Positions 18,474-27,231 are shown, counted from the first letter of the stretch. The stretch: 64,000 nt of DNA from Alistipes sp. (GCA_017416915.1 JAFQAN010000027.1:1-64000); one strand, 5' to 3'. Translations and numbers: made by a program. Notes: generated from the letters alone by a model not told the origin.

Positions 18474-18533
18474 CCGTTCCCAGCCGTTCCCAGCCGTTCT
18501 CAGCCGTTCTCAGCCGTTCTCAGCCGTTCTCAG
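18474..18533. repeat. 10-bp tandem repeat, 6 units (locus B)
   Basis: Six units of CCGTTCTCAG or CCGTTCCCAG follow an A-rich linker (CCCCAAAAAAAAACACAG) that ends the 8-bp tract. The same pair of tracts in the same order occurs at the other four loci. Confidence 0.92.
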
Positions 18534-18543
18534 CACCAAGATA

Positions 18544-18671
18544 AATTTTTGTCAGAAGGGTGCCGAGTGCTACACTCGGCAAAAATGCCGTCGATGGGTA
18601 GTACTTAAACGTACGTCCCATTGACGGCATTTTTTGTTAGGGGACGCAATCGACCCCTTATCACAAAAATT
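18544..18671. repeat. Long imperfect palindrome B1, reaching into the symporter stop codon
   Basis: AATTTTTGTCAGAAGGG pairs with CCCCTTATCACAAAAATT; the inner arm AAAAATGCCGTCGATGGG pairs with CCCATTGACGGCATTTTT around GTACTTAAACGTAC. A small extra hairpin GCCGAGTG-CTA-CACTCGGC lies in the left arm. The last two bases are the first two of the TTA stop codon of the minus-strand gene. It lies between converging genes. Confidence 0.9.
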
Positions 18672-20370
18672 AGAGGGTTTGGGTAATGTTAATAATAAAA
18701 TCTCCCATTCGCTCTATCTCGGATACCGTGTCGAGATAATATACGCTGCTGCGATAGTCCGACTCGCTGCGCTCGATACGCTGTATCTCCTGCTCGCGGA
18801 TGTCGTTGCGAAGCTCGTTAATCTCTATCTCACAGTCGGTAGCAAGACGCAGACCTATCTCAACGTCGTTCTCGTTGCGGAGATTCTGTATCATCACCTC
18901 GTAGGCACGATCCAACGCTTTAAGGATGGTGTCGATACGCTCCACCTGCTCGTCGCTGAATGTCTGAGAGTGGCTGTTGCGACGCGAGAGGATGCGGCTG
19001 ATAGCCTCGCCCGAGTCTCCAAGGCTCTCCAACTCGCCGATTATCTTATACATACGCTTCACCGTCTCGCGTGTCTCCTCGCTGATGCTCTCGTCGGGCA
19101 TCGCATTGAGGAAGGCGGCAATCTCGTACTCTATGCGGTCGGCAATCTCCTCGTACTTAACGAGCTTGTCGCGCATAGCCTCGAACTCCTTGTTATCCTT
19201 GGCGTGTACTATGCGATGGATAAAATCTACGCTACGGCGCGAAATCTCGGCAAAGTGTATCACCTCGTTACGTGCCTGCTCCACCGACAGCTCAGCGGTC
19301 GAGAGGGGTCCTGCGTCGATATATTTGAGCTTCACAACATCCTCTTCGTTGCTCTTCTTATCCTTTATGAGGCGTGTTACGAGGCTTGCAATCTGCTTGG
19401 TAAACCATACCAGAACGAAGGTGTTGATGACGTTGAACAGCGTGTGTAGCATCGAGATACCGTAGAGCGTCGAGGTTGCCTCGTCGGCGGTCATCGCTAC
19501 GGTGTGGTCGATGTAGAGCGGGTTAGGCAGACCCAGCCAGGTGATTGTCGTGCCTACAAACTCCAAGAAGGGTGTGAAGAGTATCAACGCCCAGCACACG
19601 CCAAAGACGTTGAAGAGTGTATGCGCAAGTGCGGCACGTCGAGCGTTGGCATTACCCACCGCAGCTGCGATATTTGCCGTTATGGTAGTACCGATATTCT
19701 CGCCAAGAACCATCGCCGCACCCATCTCGAAGGGTATCCAGCCCATATTTACCATAATGAGCGTCAGCGCCATTGTTGCCGACGACGACTGCAACACGAG
19801 GGTCAGCACCGTACCGAAGAGTAGGAAGATAAGCACCGAGCCGAAGCCGAAGCTCGTCCACTCCTGGATGAACGCCAGCACCTCGGGGGTCTCTTTGAGG
19901 TCGGGTACCGACTCCTTCATCAGCGAGAGACCAAGGAAGAGGAGCGCGAAGCCAACAATAAGCTCGCTGATGTTACGGCGCTTATCACGCTTCGAGAGGC
20001 TGAGGATAAAGCCCACGGCCATCAGAGGCACCGCCAAGGCTGAGACGTCTGCCTTGAAGCCTACGAGCGACACCATCCACGCCGTAACCGTCGTACCGAT
20101 GTTGGCGCCCATAATCACGCCAATAGCCTGAGTAAGGGTCAGAAGACCCGCGTTTACAAAGCCCACGGTCATCACCGTTGTTGCCGATGACGACTGAATT
20201 ACCGAGGTGATGCCCAAACCCGACATCACGCCCTTAAATGGATTAGAGGTCATCGCCGTCAGCAGGTTACGCAGCTTGCTACCTGCCGCCTTCTGCAACC
20301 CCGCGCTCATAAGGTTCATTCCGTAGAGGAACATACCGAGCGCACCAAGTAGTGTTAATGTTTGCATCAT
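18670..20370 (-). CDS. Na+/phosphate cotransporter family protein with PhoU-like domain
   Basis: 566 residues. Two inverted Na/Pi-cotransporter repeats each carry the signature QSSSAT (IQSSSATTVMTVGF near residue 60; LQSSSATMALTLIM near 195) followed by GANIGTTVTAW and GENIGTTITAN. A C-terminal cytoplasmic helical domain of about 200 residues (from about 355) resembles PhoU. It would import phosphate with sodium. The 3' end abuts hairpin element B1. Confidence 0.93.
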   Translation of the reverse strand: MMQTLTLLGALGMFLYGMNLMSAGLQKAAGSKLRNLLTAMTSNPFKGVMSGLGITSVIQSSSATTVMTVGFVNAGLLTLTQAIGVIMGANIGTTVTAWMVSLVGFKADVSALAVPLMAVGFILSLSKRDKRRNISELIVGFALLFLGLSLMKESVPDLKETPEVLAFIQEWTSFGFGSVLIFLLFGTVLTLVLQSSSATMALTLIMVNMGWIPFEMGAAMVLGENIGTTITANIAAAVGNANARRAALAHTLFNVFGVCWALILFTPFLEFVGTTITWLGLPNPLYIDHTVAMTADEATSTLYGISMLHTLFNVINTFVLVWFTKQIASLVTRLIKDKKSNEEDVVKLKYIDAGPLSTAELSVEQARNEVIHFAEISRRSVDFIHRIVHAKDNKEFEAMRDKLVKYEEIADRIEYEIAAFLNAMPDESISEETRETVKRMYKIIGELESLGDSGEAISRILSRRNSHSQTFSDEQVERIDTILKALDRAYEVMIQNLRNENDVEIGLRLATDCEIEINELRNDIREQEIQRIERSESDYRSSVYYLDTVSEIERMGDFIINITQTL

Positions 20371-20480
20371 AATTTTATGCGTTTAATAATAGTTTTTCTT
20401 AGTTTTTATCGCCTTTTTCGACACAAAGCTAAAACGCGAAAAAGGAGTTTGCAACAGCCAAACAAAAATGTAATAAAATC

Positions 20481-20582
20481 TTAACAATGATGCAAAAATT
20501 TTGCAACTATTGGGCGTATTTTGTAATAGGCGCGTAACATCAAAACGCCGCGCTGAGCCTCTTGGAGGGCTTTTGCACCCAT
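20481..20582 (-). CDS. Possible 33-residue small protein (uncertain)
   Basis: An ATG-initiated frame (MGAKALQEAQRG... ending HHC) lies 111 bp upstream of the symporter gene. The N-terminal half could form an amphipathic helix. No promoter is obvious. The same stretch holds an 8-bp inverted repeat GTAACATC/GATGTTAC (20534-20541 and 20600-20607). It may be chance; the rest of 20371-20640 shows nothing else. Confidence 0.2.
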   Translation of the reverse strand: MGAKALQEAQRGVLMLRAYYKIRPIVAKFLHHC

Positions 20583-20640
20583 CTCGCTGCGATAGAGGGG
20601 ATGTTACAAGGTTGAGATAATACAAAAACTATATAAACAC

Positions 20641-20671
20641 TTTGCTTGAAAATAAAAATTTCGTATATTTG
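20641..20671 (+). promoter_or_regulatory. Consensus promoter of the 20710 gene
   Basis: TTTG (20641-20644), 19 bp, TATATTTG (20664-20671): a perfect Bacteroidota promoter with about 33 bases of leader. In the duplicate gene at 26593 the -33 box is absent and the -7 box reads TATATTGG. Confidence 0.78.
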
Positions 20672-20709
20672 TAATCGAGAATTTAGAAACCGAAACTAAA
20701 CCAACAGCT

Positions 20710-21345
20710 ATGAGACACCTTTTACTATCCCTTGCAATGATTGCAACGAGCCTTGTTGCAGCCTCGGCACAGACAACCATCGATGATAATATGGCAGCTA
20801 CGGTCAGCGAGCAGACGCTGCCCGATGATGGCTTCACCGAGCCTCGCGCGGTGCGTGGCGGCGAGTTTCGCAACCACGAGATAGGCGTTGGCTATGGTCT
20901 ATATACGGGTCCGCAGCTACTCAACCTCTTTACCGAGATAGTGACCTTCTCGTTAGCTAAGGTGGACCTGCGCTCCTCGGGGGCGGTGTCGGCAAGCTAC
21001 CTCTACTACCCTATCAAGCACGTGGGCGTGGGTGGCACTGTGGGCTATCAGCGCGGACGTGAGCCTGCGGGTGCCGACTTCACCTGCTCGCGTAACTATG
21101 TTACGGCGATGGCAATGGCGAAGGCCTATTGGTTCAACAAGCCCTACGTAGGTATGTATTCGAGCCTGTCGGTGGGCGCATCGTACATCTTCGGCGAGTA
21201 CAACGGGGCTTCGGAGCGTATGTGGCGTCTTGCAGGTCAGCTGTCGGCTGTGGGCTTGGAGGCGGGTGGACGCCTCAGGGGCTTTGTCGAGTTAGGTCTT
21301 GGCACTATGGGGCTGCTGCGTATGGGACTATGTGTTAAATTCTAA
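20710..21345 (+). CDS. Secreted protein of unknown function, copy 1 of a duplication
   Basis: 211 residues. A clear signal peptide (MRHLLLSLAMIATSLVAASAQ) is followed by a Gly/Tyr-rich sequence with alternating strands (EIGVGYGLYTGPQLL, GVGGTVGYQRGRE, GMYSSLSVGASYIFGEY) ending in GTMGLLRMGLCVKF, which suggests a small outer-membrane beta-barrel; this is inferred from pattern only. A copy differing at only a few residues is at 26593-27228. The regulator gene starts 3 bp downstream, so the two are probably cotranscribed. Confidence 0.75.
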   Translation: MRHLLLSLAMIATSLVAASAQTTIDDNMAATVSEQTLPDDGFTEPRAVRGGEFRNHEIGVGYGLYTGPQLLNLFTEIVTFSLAKVDLRSSGAVSASYLYYPIKHVGVGGTVGYQRGREPAGADFTCSRNYVTAMAMAKAYWFNKPYVGMYSSLSVGASYIFGEYNGASERMWRLAGQLSAVGLEAGGRLRGFVELGLGTMGLLRMGLCVKF

Positions 21346-21348
21346 GGT

Positions 21349-22995
21349 ATGACAACGTATATCAAACATATTACTGCTATCTGTCTTTGTATTGCCGCTG
21401 TCGGCTGCACTACCGACGAGGCACTTTTAGCGCGTATTGACGAGGCAGAGCGTATCTCTGACTCACTACCCTCCGAGGCTATTGCGATAATGCGCTCTAT
21501 CGACCGCGACGACATCTACGGCGAGGCGGATAACGCCCGCTATGCCCTCGTTTATAGCGAGGCGCTATACCACAACGGTACGTCCGTCGATTGCGACAGC
21601 CTCACGCAGCCGATGATGATGTACTACCTCGACGACGACAACCACGACGAGCGTGTGCGCGCCCTCTACCAACACGCTCTTGTTGCATACGCAGCAGGAC
21701 GTAATGCCGAGGCTATGTACGCCCTTATCGAGGCGGAGCGGTCGTTTGACAAGTGCCACAATCTGCGTTGCAAGGGTCTTATCCACCGCACTAAGGGCGA
21801 TATATATAATGAGGAGTGGTTATTTGACAACGCCTTAGAATCATTTACCGCAGCAAAAGAGTGTTTTGATAAAGCCAATATGCCAGAGTATAGTGTGTAT
21901 GCAATATATGATATAGCAACCATCTATAAAACGACATTAGAATATCAACGTGCCGAGCAACTATTAGGCGATGTTTTAGAGTACTGTAACAATAACGATG
22001 ACCCCAATTTATCGGTACTTACAATGCATCTGCTATGCGACATATATATCTATACCAATCGAATTGATAAGTGCAACGAGTGTATCAAAGAGATTGAGCG
22101 CATCGGCAACTTTGACTTTTACGAAGCCCACTACTACCTTGCAAAAGCGATATATGCTGCACATAGCAAAAATCGCGCTGATGCTGAGGCATATTTAGCA
22201 AAAGCTGAGCAACTTCCAAATGACAAAAACGACGACATTGAACTTATAAAATCGAATGTGTACGAATTATTAGGCGATACACAAACAGCCTTTTATTGGT
22301 ATAAACAGAGTAAACACATCCAAGATAAATCCGTATTAGATGCTCTAAGTTTCAATATTCTTAATTCGCAGATAGAACAGATTAAGAGTAAGGCTATCAT
22401 CGCAGAGCAGCGCGCCAAAAATCAAAAACTTCGATTGACAATATATATAACTATCGGTGTAATTATACTCACCTCCATCATAATATACATAGGTATTCGT
22501 CTTCGTCGTCGCAACCGTGAGATTGAGCAGTACATTGACATCATTCGGGAGCTGCAACTTACTGCACGGAACAAACCAGCAGACCTAACAGAGCAGGTAC
22601 AATGCTTATACAAGGAGCGATTTGACGAGATTAATGCACTTTATGACGCCTACTATGACCATAAAGATACATCCCACCATAAAGCTATTATCTATAATCA
22701 GCTACAAAATATCATCAATTCACTAAAAGATGATAAGGCACGCATTGTCAAGTTAGAAGAGGTTGTAAACAAAAATTATAATAATGTGATGTCTATATTG
22801 CTTGAAGAGTTCCCAAAACTAACCGAGCGACAACACCGACTTGCGTTATACTTGTACGCGGGCTTTTCACTACGTGCAATTGCACTGTTTTTGGACAGCA
22901 CTCCCGAGCTAATATCGAAGTCTAAGCATAAACTTAAAGAGAAGATTGCCAAAAGCAACTCTCCCCGTACAGAACTTCTTCTTCGACATCTATAA
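21349..22995 (+). CDS. Membrane-anchored TPR protein with C-terminal helix-turn-helix
   Basis: 548 residues. A lipobox-like start (AICLCIAAVGCTTDEA) precedes TPR-like helical repeats (about 20-330), one membrane helix (about 365-384, YITIGVIILTSIIIYIGI), a coiled coil, and a C-terminal region with LTERQHRLALYLYAGFSLRAIA then LDSTPELISKSKHKLKEKI, which looks like a LuxR-type HTH. This layout is known in Bacteroidetes for one-piece sensors that bind signals in the periplasm and DNA in the cytoplasm. Codon and base use shifts: the first 470 bp are GC-rich like the upstream gene, the rest is AT-rich. It lies directly before the peptidase island, which it may control. Confidence 0.75.
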   Translation: MTTYIKHITAICLCIAAVGCTTDEALLARIDEAERISDSLPSEAIAIMRSIDRDDIYGEADNARYALVYSEALYHNGTSVDCDSLTQPMMMYYLDDDNHDERVRALYQHALVAYAAGRNAEAMYALIEAERSFDKCHNLRCKGLIHRTKGDIYNEEWLFDNALESFTAAKECFDKANMPEYSVYAIYDIATIYKTTLEYQRAEQLLGDVLEYCNNNDDPNLSVLTMHLLCDIYIYTNRIDKCNECIKEIERIGNFDFYEAHYYLAKAIYAAHSKNRADAEAYLAKAEQLPNDKNDDIELIKSNVYELLGDTQTAFYWYKQSKHIQDKSVLDALSFNILNSQIEQIKSKAIIAEQRAKNQKLRLTIYITIGVIILTSIIIYIGIRLRRRNREIEQYIDIIRELQLTARNKPADLTEQVQCLYKERFDEINALYDAYYDHKDTSHHKAIIYNQLQNIINSLKDDKARIVKLEEVVNKNYNNVMSILLEEFPKLTERQHRLALYLYAGFSLRAIALFLDSTPELISKSKHKLKEKIAKSNSPRTELLLRHL

Positions 22996-23052
22996 TATTC
23001 GGGCTCAAATATTATTTGAGGCGATTTTTCGGGTTAAGATAGGCTCAAAAGT

Positions 23053-23084
23053 AAGCAGGCGAAAAATTCATTTTTCGTCTGCTT
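23053..23084 (+). terminator. Rho-independent terminator after the TPR-HTH gene
   Basis: AAGCAGGCGAAAAA pairs with TTTTTCGTCTGCTT around TTCA, followed by GTATTTTATTG. It lies about 57 bp after the stop codon. Confidence 0.75.
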
Positions 23085-23169
23085 GTATTTTATTGATTAT
23101 TCGATAGTTATAAATATAGGTGGCGAAAAACTTTTTAGCTATAAATTCGGTTATCAGAGCATAATTTCC

Positions 23170-23177
23170 TAAATTTG
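23170..23177 (+). promoter_or_regulatory. -7 element of the DUF3244-like gene
   Basis: TAAATTTG fits TAnnTTTG and gives a leader of about 25-30 bases before the ATG at 23207. The -33 position holds TTCG, a weak match. Confidence 0.5.
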
Positions 23178-23206
23178 TAGTACATTAATCAATAAAAAAT
23201 ACTATT

Positions 23207-23593
23207 ATGAAACGATTACTTTTAGGAGTTTTTCTCGCAATGGGAACAACCCTATTTGCAAGCAATGATGCATGTGCATCGCTAATCAGTCAAACATCAG
23301 AAGATGGAATTGTTGTTGGTATAAAGCCCATGAAAATTCCGCCTATTAGGCCTAAGCAGGTTGTTGCGGATGATATTACGGCGGAGTATAACAATGGTGT
23401 ATTGGTGCTGATGTTTAATGCCGACTTGGGCGATGCAGACATCGTTGTCAGCAACCTCGCTACGGGCGATAGTTGGAGCGATAGCTTCTCAGGCTACGGC
23501 TCTACTACCATCATCCTGTCGGGCGATAGTGGATACTACACTATCGACATCACCACCGATAGTGGAAGCTACTACGGCAGCTTCGAGCTGTAA
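23207..23593 (+). CDS. Small secreted DUF3244-like protein
   Basis: 128 residues: signal peptide (about 1-25) followed by a single Ig-like beta domain of the DUF3244 pattern, with ADIVVSNLATGDSW, then SGDSGYYTIDITTDSGSYYGSFEL closing the fold. Small proteins of this type lie beside C10 peptidases in Bacteroides; some neighbours of those peptidases are inhibitors. A matching role here is inferred from its position 193 bp before the C10 gene. Its signal-peptide region reappears, fused to peptidase fragments, at about 26220 and 28480. Confidence 0.68.
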   Translation: MKRLLLGVFLAMGTTLFASNDACASLISQTSEDGIVVGIKPMKIPPIRPKQVVADDITAEYNNGVLVLMFNADLGDADIVVSNLATGDSWSDSFSGYGSTTIILSGDSGYYTIDITTDSGSYYGSFEL

Positions 23594-23597
23594 GAGA

Positions 23598-23648
23598 TAG
23601 CAGAGTATATCATTATGTATATAGGTATAACTCTGCTACAAAGGCTAA
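23598..23648 (+). terminator. Likely terminator of the DUF3244-like gene
   Basis: TAGCAGAGT pairs with ACTCTGCTA across a 33-base AT-rich loop, starting 5 bp after the stop codon. No U-tract follows, so attenuation or RNA processing is also possible. Confidence 0.4.
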
Positions 23649-23786
23649 ATCTGTTGTGCAAGACCTAAGAGTAATATTTATTTATTACTGTTGATTTGCA
23701 CTCACCTTAGGTCTGCACATTAGATTAAGTAAAATAAGTTTTTGGGCTATAATTAATCATTTTTTTCATCTAAAACTCGTTGAACT

Positions 23787-25247
23787 ATGAAAAATTTTAA
23801 TTATCTTTGTCTTAGTTTGGTACTCGTGTTGTTTGCTTGTACCAAGGAGGTTGGTATGGAAGATGTCCAAAAGGATACCATTGTAAATGACGTGGAGGCT
23901 CTAACTGATGCTGATAGAGCCCTATACAGTCTAACAACTATGTTGGATGATGTAGCACCGCAAACTCGTATGACATCAGGGCAAACGATTAAGGCGCAGA
24001 CCCTTATCAATGTTTCGGATATTATTGCCGAGGAGTATAGCGACGTTGCCGGTTACGACAATGCATTCTACCTCGTTACGCTCGAAAATGAAAACGGTGT
24101 AGCAAGTACGGCTTTTTTGGGCGCTACACCCAATTTACCCTCTGTAATTGCTATCATAAACGGTGTTGAATACACAATTGAGGATTGCTGCGAGGCTTGT
24201 GCCGAGATATTTGGTTACGAGTACATCGCCGCCGATGATACCATTACTCGTTCATCACTGGGAACAGGAACTCCGGGCTTGATTGTTCCGCCTATTGTTC
24301 CGCCTATCTCGACGATTATTGGAACGCCGTCAGTTCCTTGGGACCCAGAAACACCATCTGACCCCGACCCCGAGGTGCCTCTGCCCGACATCCCTACCGA
24401 CCCAGGAGATAGTTCTATAACCACTCACACCAACGTCGAGTGGCGCGTTACATACCAAGTTGATCCTCTAATGAAGAGCCATTTTCATCAACATTGGCCA
24501 TTTAATGACGACTACGATTATATGAATGGCACAAGCGGAGAGAAATACTATGCTGGCTGCACAATAGTAGCACTTGCACAGATTTTAGCATACAACAAAA
24601 TAGAGAGAAATTTTGGTCCCAATATTATTGGTAAAGCAATCATTGATTGGAATAATATCGAACTTGCAATCAATAGGCAAGAGTTATTATATAATCAAGG
24701 TATCTTAGAAATTAAAGAAACTACCCCAAACACATATACCAAGGCAGAAGTAAACGCATTATCTGTACTTTGCAAAGCAATTGCTGATATAATAAAACCG
24801 ACATATACTAGTAATGGAACATACGTATATACAAATGATGCAGTAAATTTTCTAAAAGATTGTGGGTATAATAAGGTTAAAAAAGAGGACTATAATAGTG
24901 ATGTAATCTTTGATATGGTTGTTACGCAGCAATTACCTGTAAATATAGATGGAGCAGACCCTAATTCTGAAACAGGTCACTCTTGGGTTATTGATGGATG
25001 GTATGAGCGAGAATTATTAGAAATAACCACCATAAAAGAAAATGGCGTGATTGTAGGTGCGGTTAGCGAAGTGATTAATACTGAGAAATATGCCCATTAT
25101 AACTGGGGTTGGTTAACTGGTCAAGATGGCTACTATGAAGTGGGAGTATTTGACACATTAGATGTATTTAGAGAAACATCAGTCGCTCACGATGAGCCTA
25201 TGGTAAGAGATTATTGCACCGATATTAACTTAGTAACATACAATTAG
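23787..25247 (+). CDS. C10 family (streptopain-type) cysteine peptidase lipoprotein
   Basis: 486 residues. Lipoprotein signal with LFAC (Cys 18); a propeptide-like domain (about 35-150); a Pro/Asp-rich linker (about 160-215); and the C10 catalytic domain. The oxyanion Gln lies in HFHQHWPFND, the nucleophile Cys 259 in YYAGCTIVALAQ, the His (about 399) in TGHSWVIDGW, and the closing motif is YNWGWLTGQDGYY. The residues for activity are present, so an active secreted or surface protease is expected, kept latent by the prodomain. Three 3'-terminal fragments of related genes lie downstream. The next lipoprotein starts 2 bp after its stop. Confidence 0.9.
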   Translation: MKNFNYLCLSLVLVLFACTKEVGMEDVQKDTIVNDVEALTDADRALYSLTTMLDDVAPQTRMTSGQTIKAQTLINVSDIIAEEYSDVAGYDNAFYLVTLENENGVASTAFLGATPNLPSVIAIINGVEYTIEDCCEACAEIFGYEYIAADDTITRSSLGTGTPGLIVPPIVPPISTIIGTPSVPWDPETPSDPDPEVPLPDIPTDPGDSSITTHTNVEWRVTYQVDPLMKSHFHQHWPFNDDYDYMNGTSGEKYYAGCTIVALAQILAYNKIERNFGPNIIGKAIIDWNNIELAINRQELLYNQGILEIKETTPNTYTKAEVNALSVLCKAIADIIKPTYTSNGTYVYTNDAVNFLKDCGYNKVKKEDYNSDVIFDMVVTQQLPVNIDGADPNSETGHSWVIDGWYERELLEITTIKENGVIVGAVSEVINTEKYAHYNWGWLTGQDGYYEVGVFDTLDVFRETSVAHDEPMVRDYCTDINLVTYN

Positions 25248-25249
25248 TT

Positions 25250-26158
25250 ATGAAAGATGGTTTGCTTATTACATTTCGAATTATTAGTTGCTATATCTTA
25301 ATGGTTGCAAGTCTTACTTGTTGCGATAAAGATGACTATTACCCCGATGGATATGTTGGCATAACCGCATATCCCGACCCGAGTGGAGAGGTGTTCATTG
25401 GCGCAGACGCCTCCGAGATGGTTATAACATTGCAAGATGACCGTGATTGTACAGTTTATTGCACCGTGAAAAATTCTCACGGTCAAGACATTGAAACGCA
25501 AGCCGAGTACTACGTTATTAACCCTTCTGAGACACGACAAGGCAGATGGTGCAGTGTTGATTACACCAACGAGAAGATTATCAAACTGACGATAGAAAAG
25601 AATGAAACAGGCTATACTCGTTGGGTATCACTTGTGTTTTGCCCATTGGGTGACGACGAAGTAAGCATCAGGCAAAGCCCCTATCTTGATGAGGAACACA
25701 ACAAATATAGCAAAGGAGTTACAAGGTTTAATGTGGTGTTTACTAATGCATCTAACCAAACAATAGCGCTAAATAATATCGTATGGAACGATCGTTATAG
25801 GTCCAATATAACGGATGTAGTGCTGAAACCGAGCAAAAGTTGTAAGGCATACACAGTAAAAAGCTGGTTGAATGTCGATTTATCGGATGATGCAATACCG
25901 AGTTCGTTGTGGTGCGAATATCTCACTCCGATAAGTTGTGATGTAACATACAACGACACACACACTTGTAGCTACTCCTATTTTGAACCACGTGAAGAGA
26001 AACACTATATTTTAGATTGGACGGATTACCGCATAGAGGGGAGATTAGAACCTTCCATAATGCCTGATGGAGAGGTATATATCCACAATTGGACGCTGAC
26101 CTACATCTTTACCGATGCCGACTACGAGTATGCCGTGGCAAACGGAAATATACGATAG
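25250..26158 (+). CDS. Lipoprotein partner of the C10 peptidase, paralogue 1
   Basis: 302 residues. Signal with lipobox-like SLTCCDK. The middle holds a BACON-like segment (NETGYTRWVSLVFCPLG followed by VSIRQSP), then another beta domain, ending TLTYIFTDADYEYAVANGNIR. No catalytic motif. The last 60 bp are GC-rich and nearly identical to the end of the gene at 27482-28420 although the bodies have diverged. It is coupled to the peptidase gene; an inhibitor or substrate-binding role is possible but not shown. Confidence 0.65.
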   Translation: MKDGLLITFRIISCYILMVASLTCCDKDDYYPDGYVGITAYPDPSGEVFIGADASEMVITLQDDRDCTVYCTVKNSHGQDIETQAEYYVINPSETRQGRWCSVDYTNEKIIKLTIEKNETGYTRWVSLVFCPLGDDEVSIRQSPYLDEEHNKYSKGVTRFNVVFTNASNQTIALNNIVWNDRYRSNITDVVLKPSKSCKAYTVKSWLNVDLSDDAIPSSLWCEYLTPISCDVTYNDTHTCSYSYFEPREEKHYILDWTDYRIEGRLEPSIMPDGEVYIHNWTLTYIFTDADYEYAVANGNIR

Positions 26159-26286
26159 ATTATTGGGGTTGGTCAACGGGGCAAGATGGCTATTATGAGA
26201 TAGGGGTATTCGATACATTTGTAGGGAGTACTTCCGCAATGGGGACATCTCTATTTGCAAACAATACCGCAAACACTAAACATTGA
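26159..26286 (+). pseudogene. 3' fragment of a C10 peptidase fused to a DUF3244 signal region
   Basis: Directly after the lipoprotein stop the sequence encodes WGWSTGQDGYYEIGVFDTF, matching the C-terminus of the peptidase at 23787, then passes without interruption into STSAMGTSLFANN, matching the signal peptide of the gene at 23207, and stops. The start, body and catalytic residues are absent. Confidence 0.75.
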
Positions 26287-26542
26287 TTATCAGTTAGTTG
26301 CAAGGACGCGGAATATGCTTGAAAGGCTACACCTGTAACTCATTAATTTTCAGCGAGTTGAAAAATTAGCCAAAACTCGCTTTACAACATACTGTTTTTC
26401 AACAAGTTACAAAACAAATGCTGAAAAAATTTCGGTCAAAAAATTTGGAATGCAGTGTGTAAGTTTTGTAACTTTGCACTAAGCAAAGCCTTAAAGGCGT
26501 AACACCACCCGAAGAGTAAAAGAGATAGCGTAGAAATAAAAA
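26287..26542 (+). repeat. Direct repeat with embedded promoter, copy 1
   Basis: AT-rich non-coding DNA nearly identical to 28549-28806; with the preceding fragment the repeat spans about 385 bp. It contains TTTG (26444-26447) and TAACTTTG (26469-26476) about 21 bp apart, a near-consensus promoter, followed by the short motif AAAGGCGTAACACC...GAAGAGTAAAAG (26493-26542). It runs into the upstream side of the duplicated gene at 26593. Confidence 0.8.
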
Positions 26543-26592
26543 TTTCGTATATTGGTAATCGAGAATTTAGAAACCGTACTAAACCAACAGCT

Positions 26593-27228
26593 ATGAGACA
26601 CCTTTTACTATCCCTTGCAATGATTGCAACGAGCCTTGTTACAGCCTCGGCACAGACAACCATCTATGATAATATGGCGGCTACGGTCAGCGAGCAGACG
26701 CTGCCCGATGATGGCTTCACCGAGCCTCGTGCGGTGCGTGGCGGCGAATTTCGCAACCACGAGATAGGCGTTGGCTATGGTCTATATACGGGTCCGCAGC
26801 TACTCAACCTCTTTACCGAGATGCTGACCTTCTCGTTAGCAAAGGTGGATCTGCGCTCCTCGGGGGCGGTGTCGGCAAGCTACCTCTACTACCCTATCAA
26901 GCACGTGGGCGTGGGTGGCACTGTGGGCTATCAGCGCGGACGTGAGCCTGCGGGCGCCGACTTCACCTGCTCGCGTAACTATGTTACGGCGATGGCAATG
27001 GCGAAGGCCTATTGGTTCAACAAGCCCTACGTGGGTATGTATTCGAGCCTGTCGGTGGGCGCATCGTACATCTTCGGCGAGTACAACGGCGCTTCGGAGC
27101 GCATGTGGCGTCTTGCAGGTCAGCTGTCGGCTGTGGGCTTGGAGGCGGGTGGACGCCTCAGGGGCTTTGTCGAGTTAGGTCTTGGCACTATGGGGCTACT
27201 GCGTATGGGACTATGTGTTAAATTCTAA
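26593..27228 (+). CDS. Secreted protein of unknown function, copy 2 of the duplication
   Basis: 211 residues, almost identical to the product of 20710-21345 (differences include V17T, D25Y and I80M, the last in the FTEMLT/FTEIVT stretch). The duplicated block starts at about 26534 within AAATAAAA and runs past the stop to 27306. Its native promoter has lost the -33 TTTG and carries TATATTGG; expression would have to come from the promoter in the preceding repeat. The high GC contrasts with flanking AT-rich DNA. Confidence 0.8.
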   Translation: MRHLLLSLAMIATSLVTASAQTTIYDNMAATVSEQTLPDDGFTEPRAVRGGEFRNHEIGVGYGLYTGPQLLNLFTEMLTFSLAKVDLRSSGAVSASYLYYPIKHVGVGGTVGYQRGREPAGADFTCSRNYVTAMAMAKAYWFNKPYVGMYSSLSVGASYIFGEYNGASERMWRLAGQLSAVGLEAGGRLRGFVELGLGTMGLLRMGLCVKF

Positions 27229-27231
27229 GGT

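Noticed and set aside
18234..18533. Resemblance of the tandem tracts to a CRISPR array
   Set aside because: The units are 8 and 10 bp and directly contiguous, with no spacers, and no cas genes are in the window.
18213..18608. A 131-residue open frame with repeated GLRDYG units
   Set aside because: It is the translation of the 8-bp tandem repeat, which cycles through three frames in 24 bp, and then runs through the 10-bp repeat and hairpin B1. There is no start signal and the other repeat loci do not keep a frame.
21349..22995. Calling the TPR-HTH protein a two-component hybrid kinase
   Set aside because: There are no histidine kinase or receiver motifs; only TPR-like repeats, one membrane helix and an HTH-like end.
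24200..24420. Frameshift or junction in the proline-rich part of the C10 peptidase
   Set aside because: The frame is continuous and a Pro/Asp-rich linker between prodomain and catalytic domain is normal for secreted Bacteroidetes enzymes.
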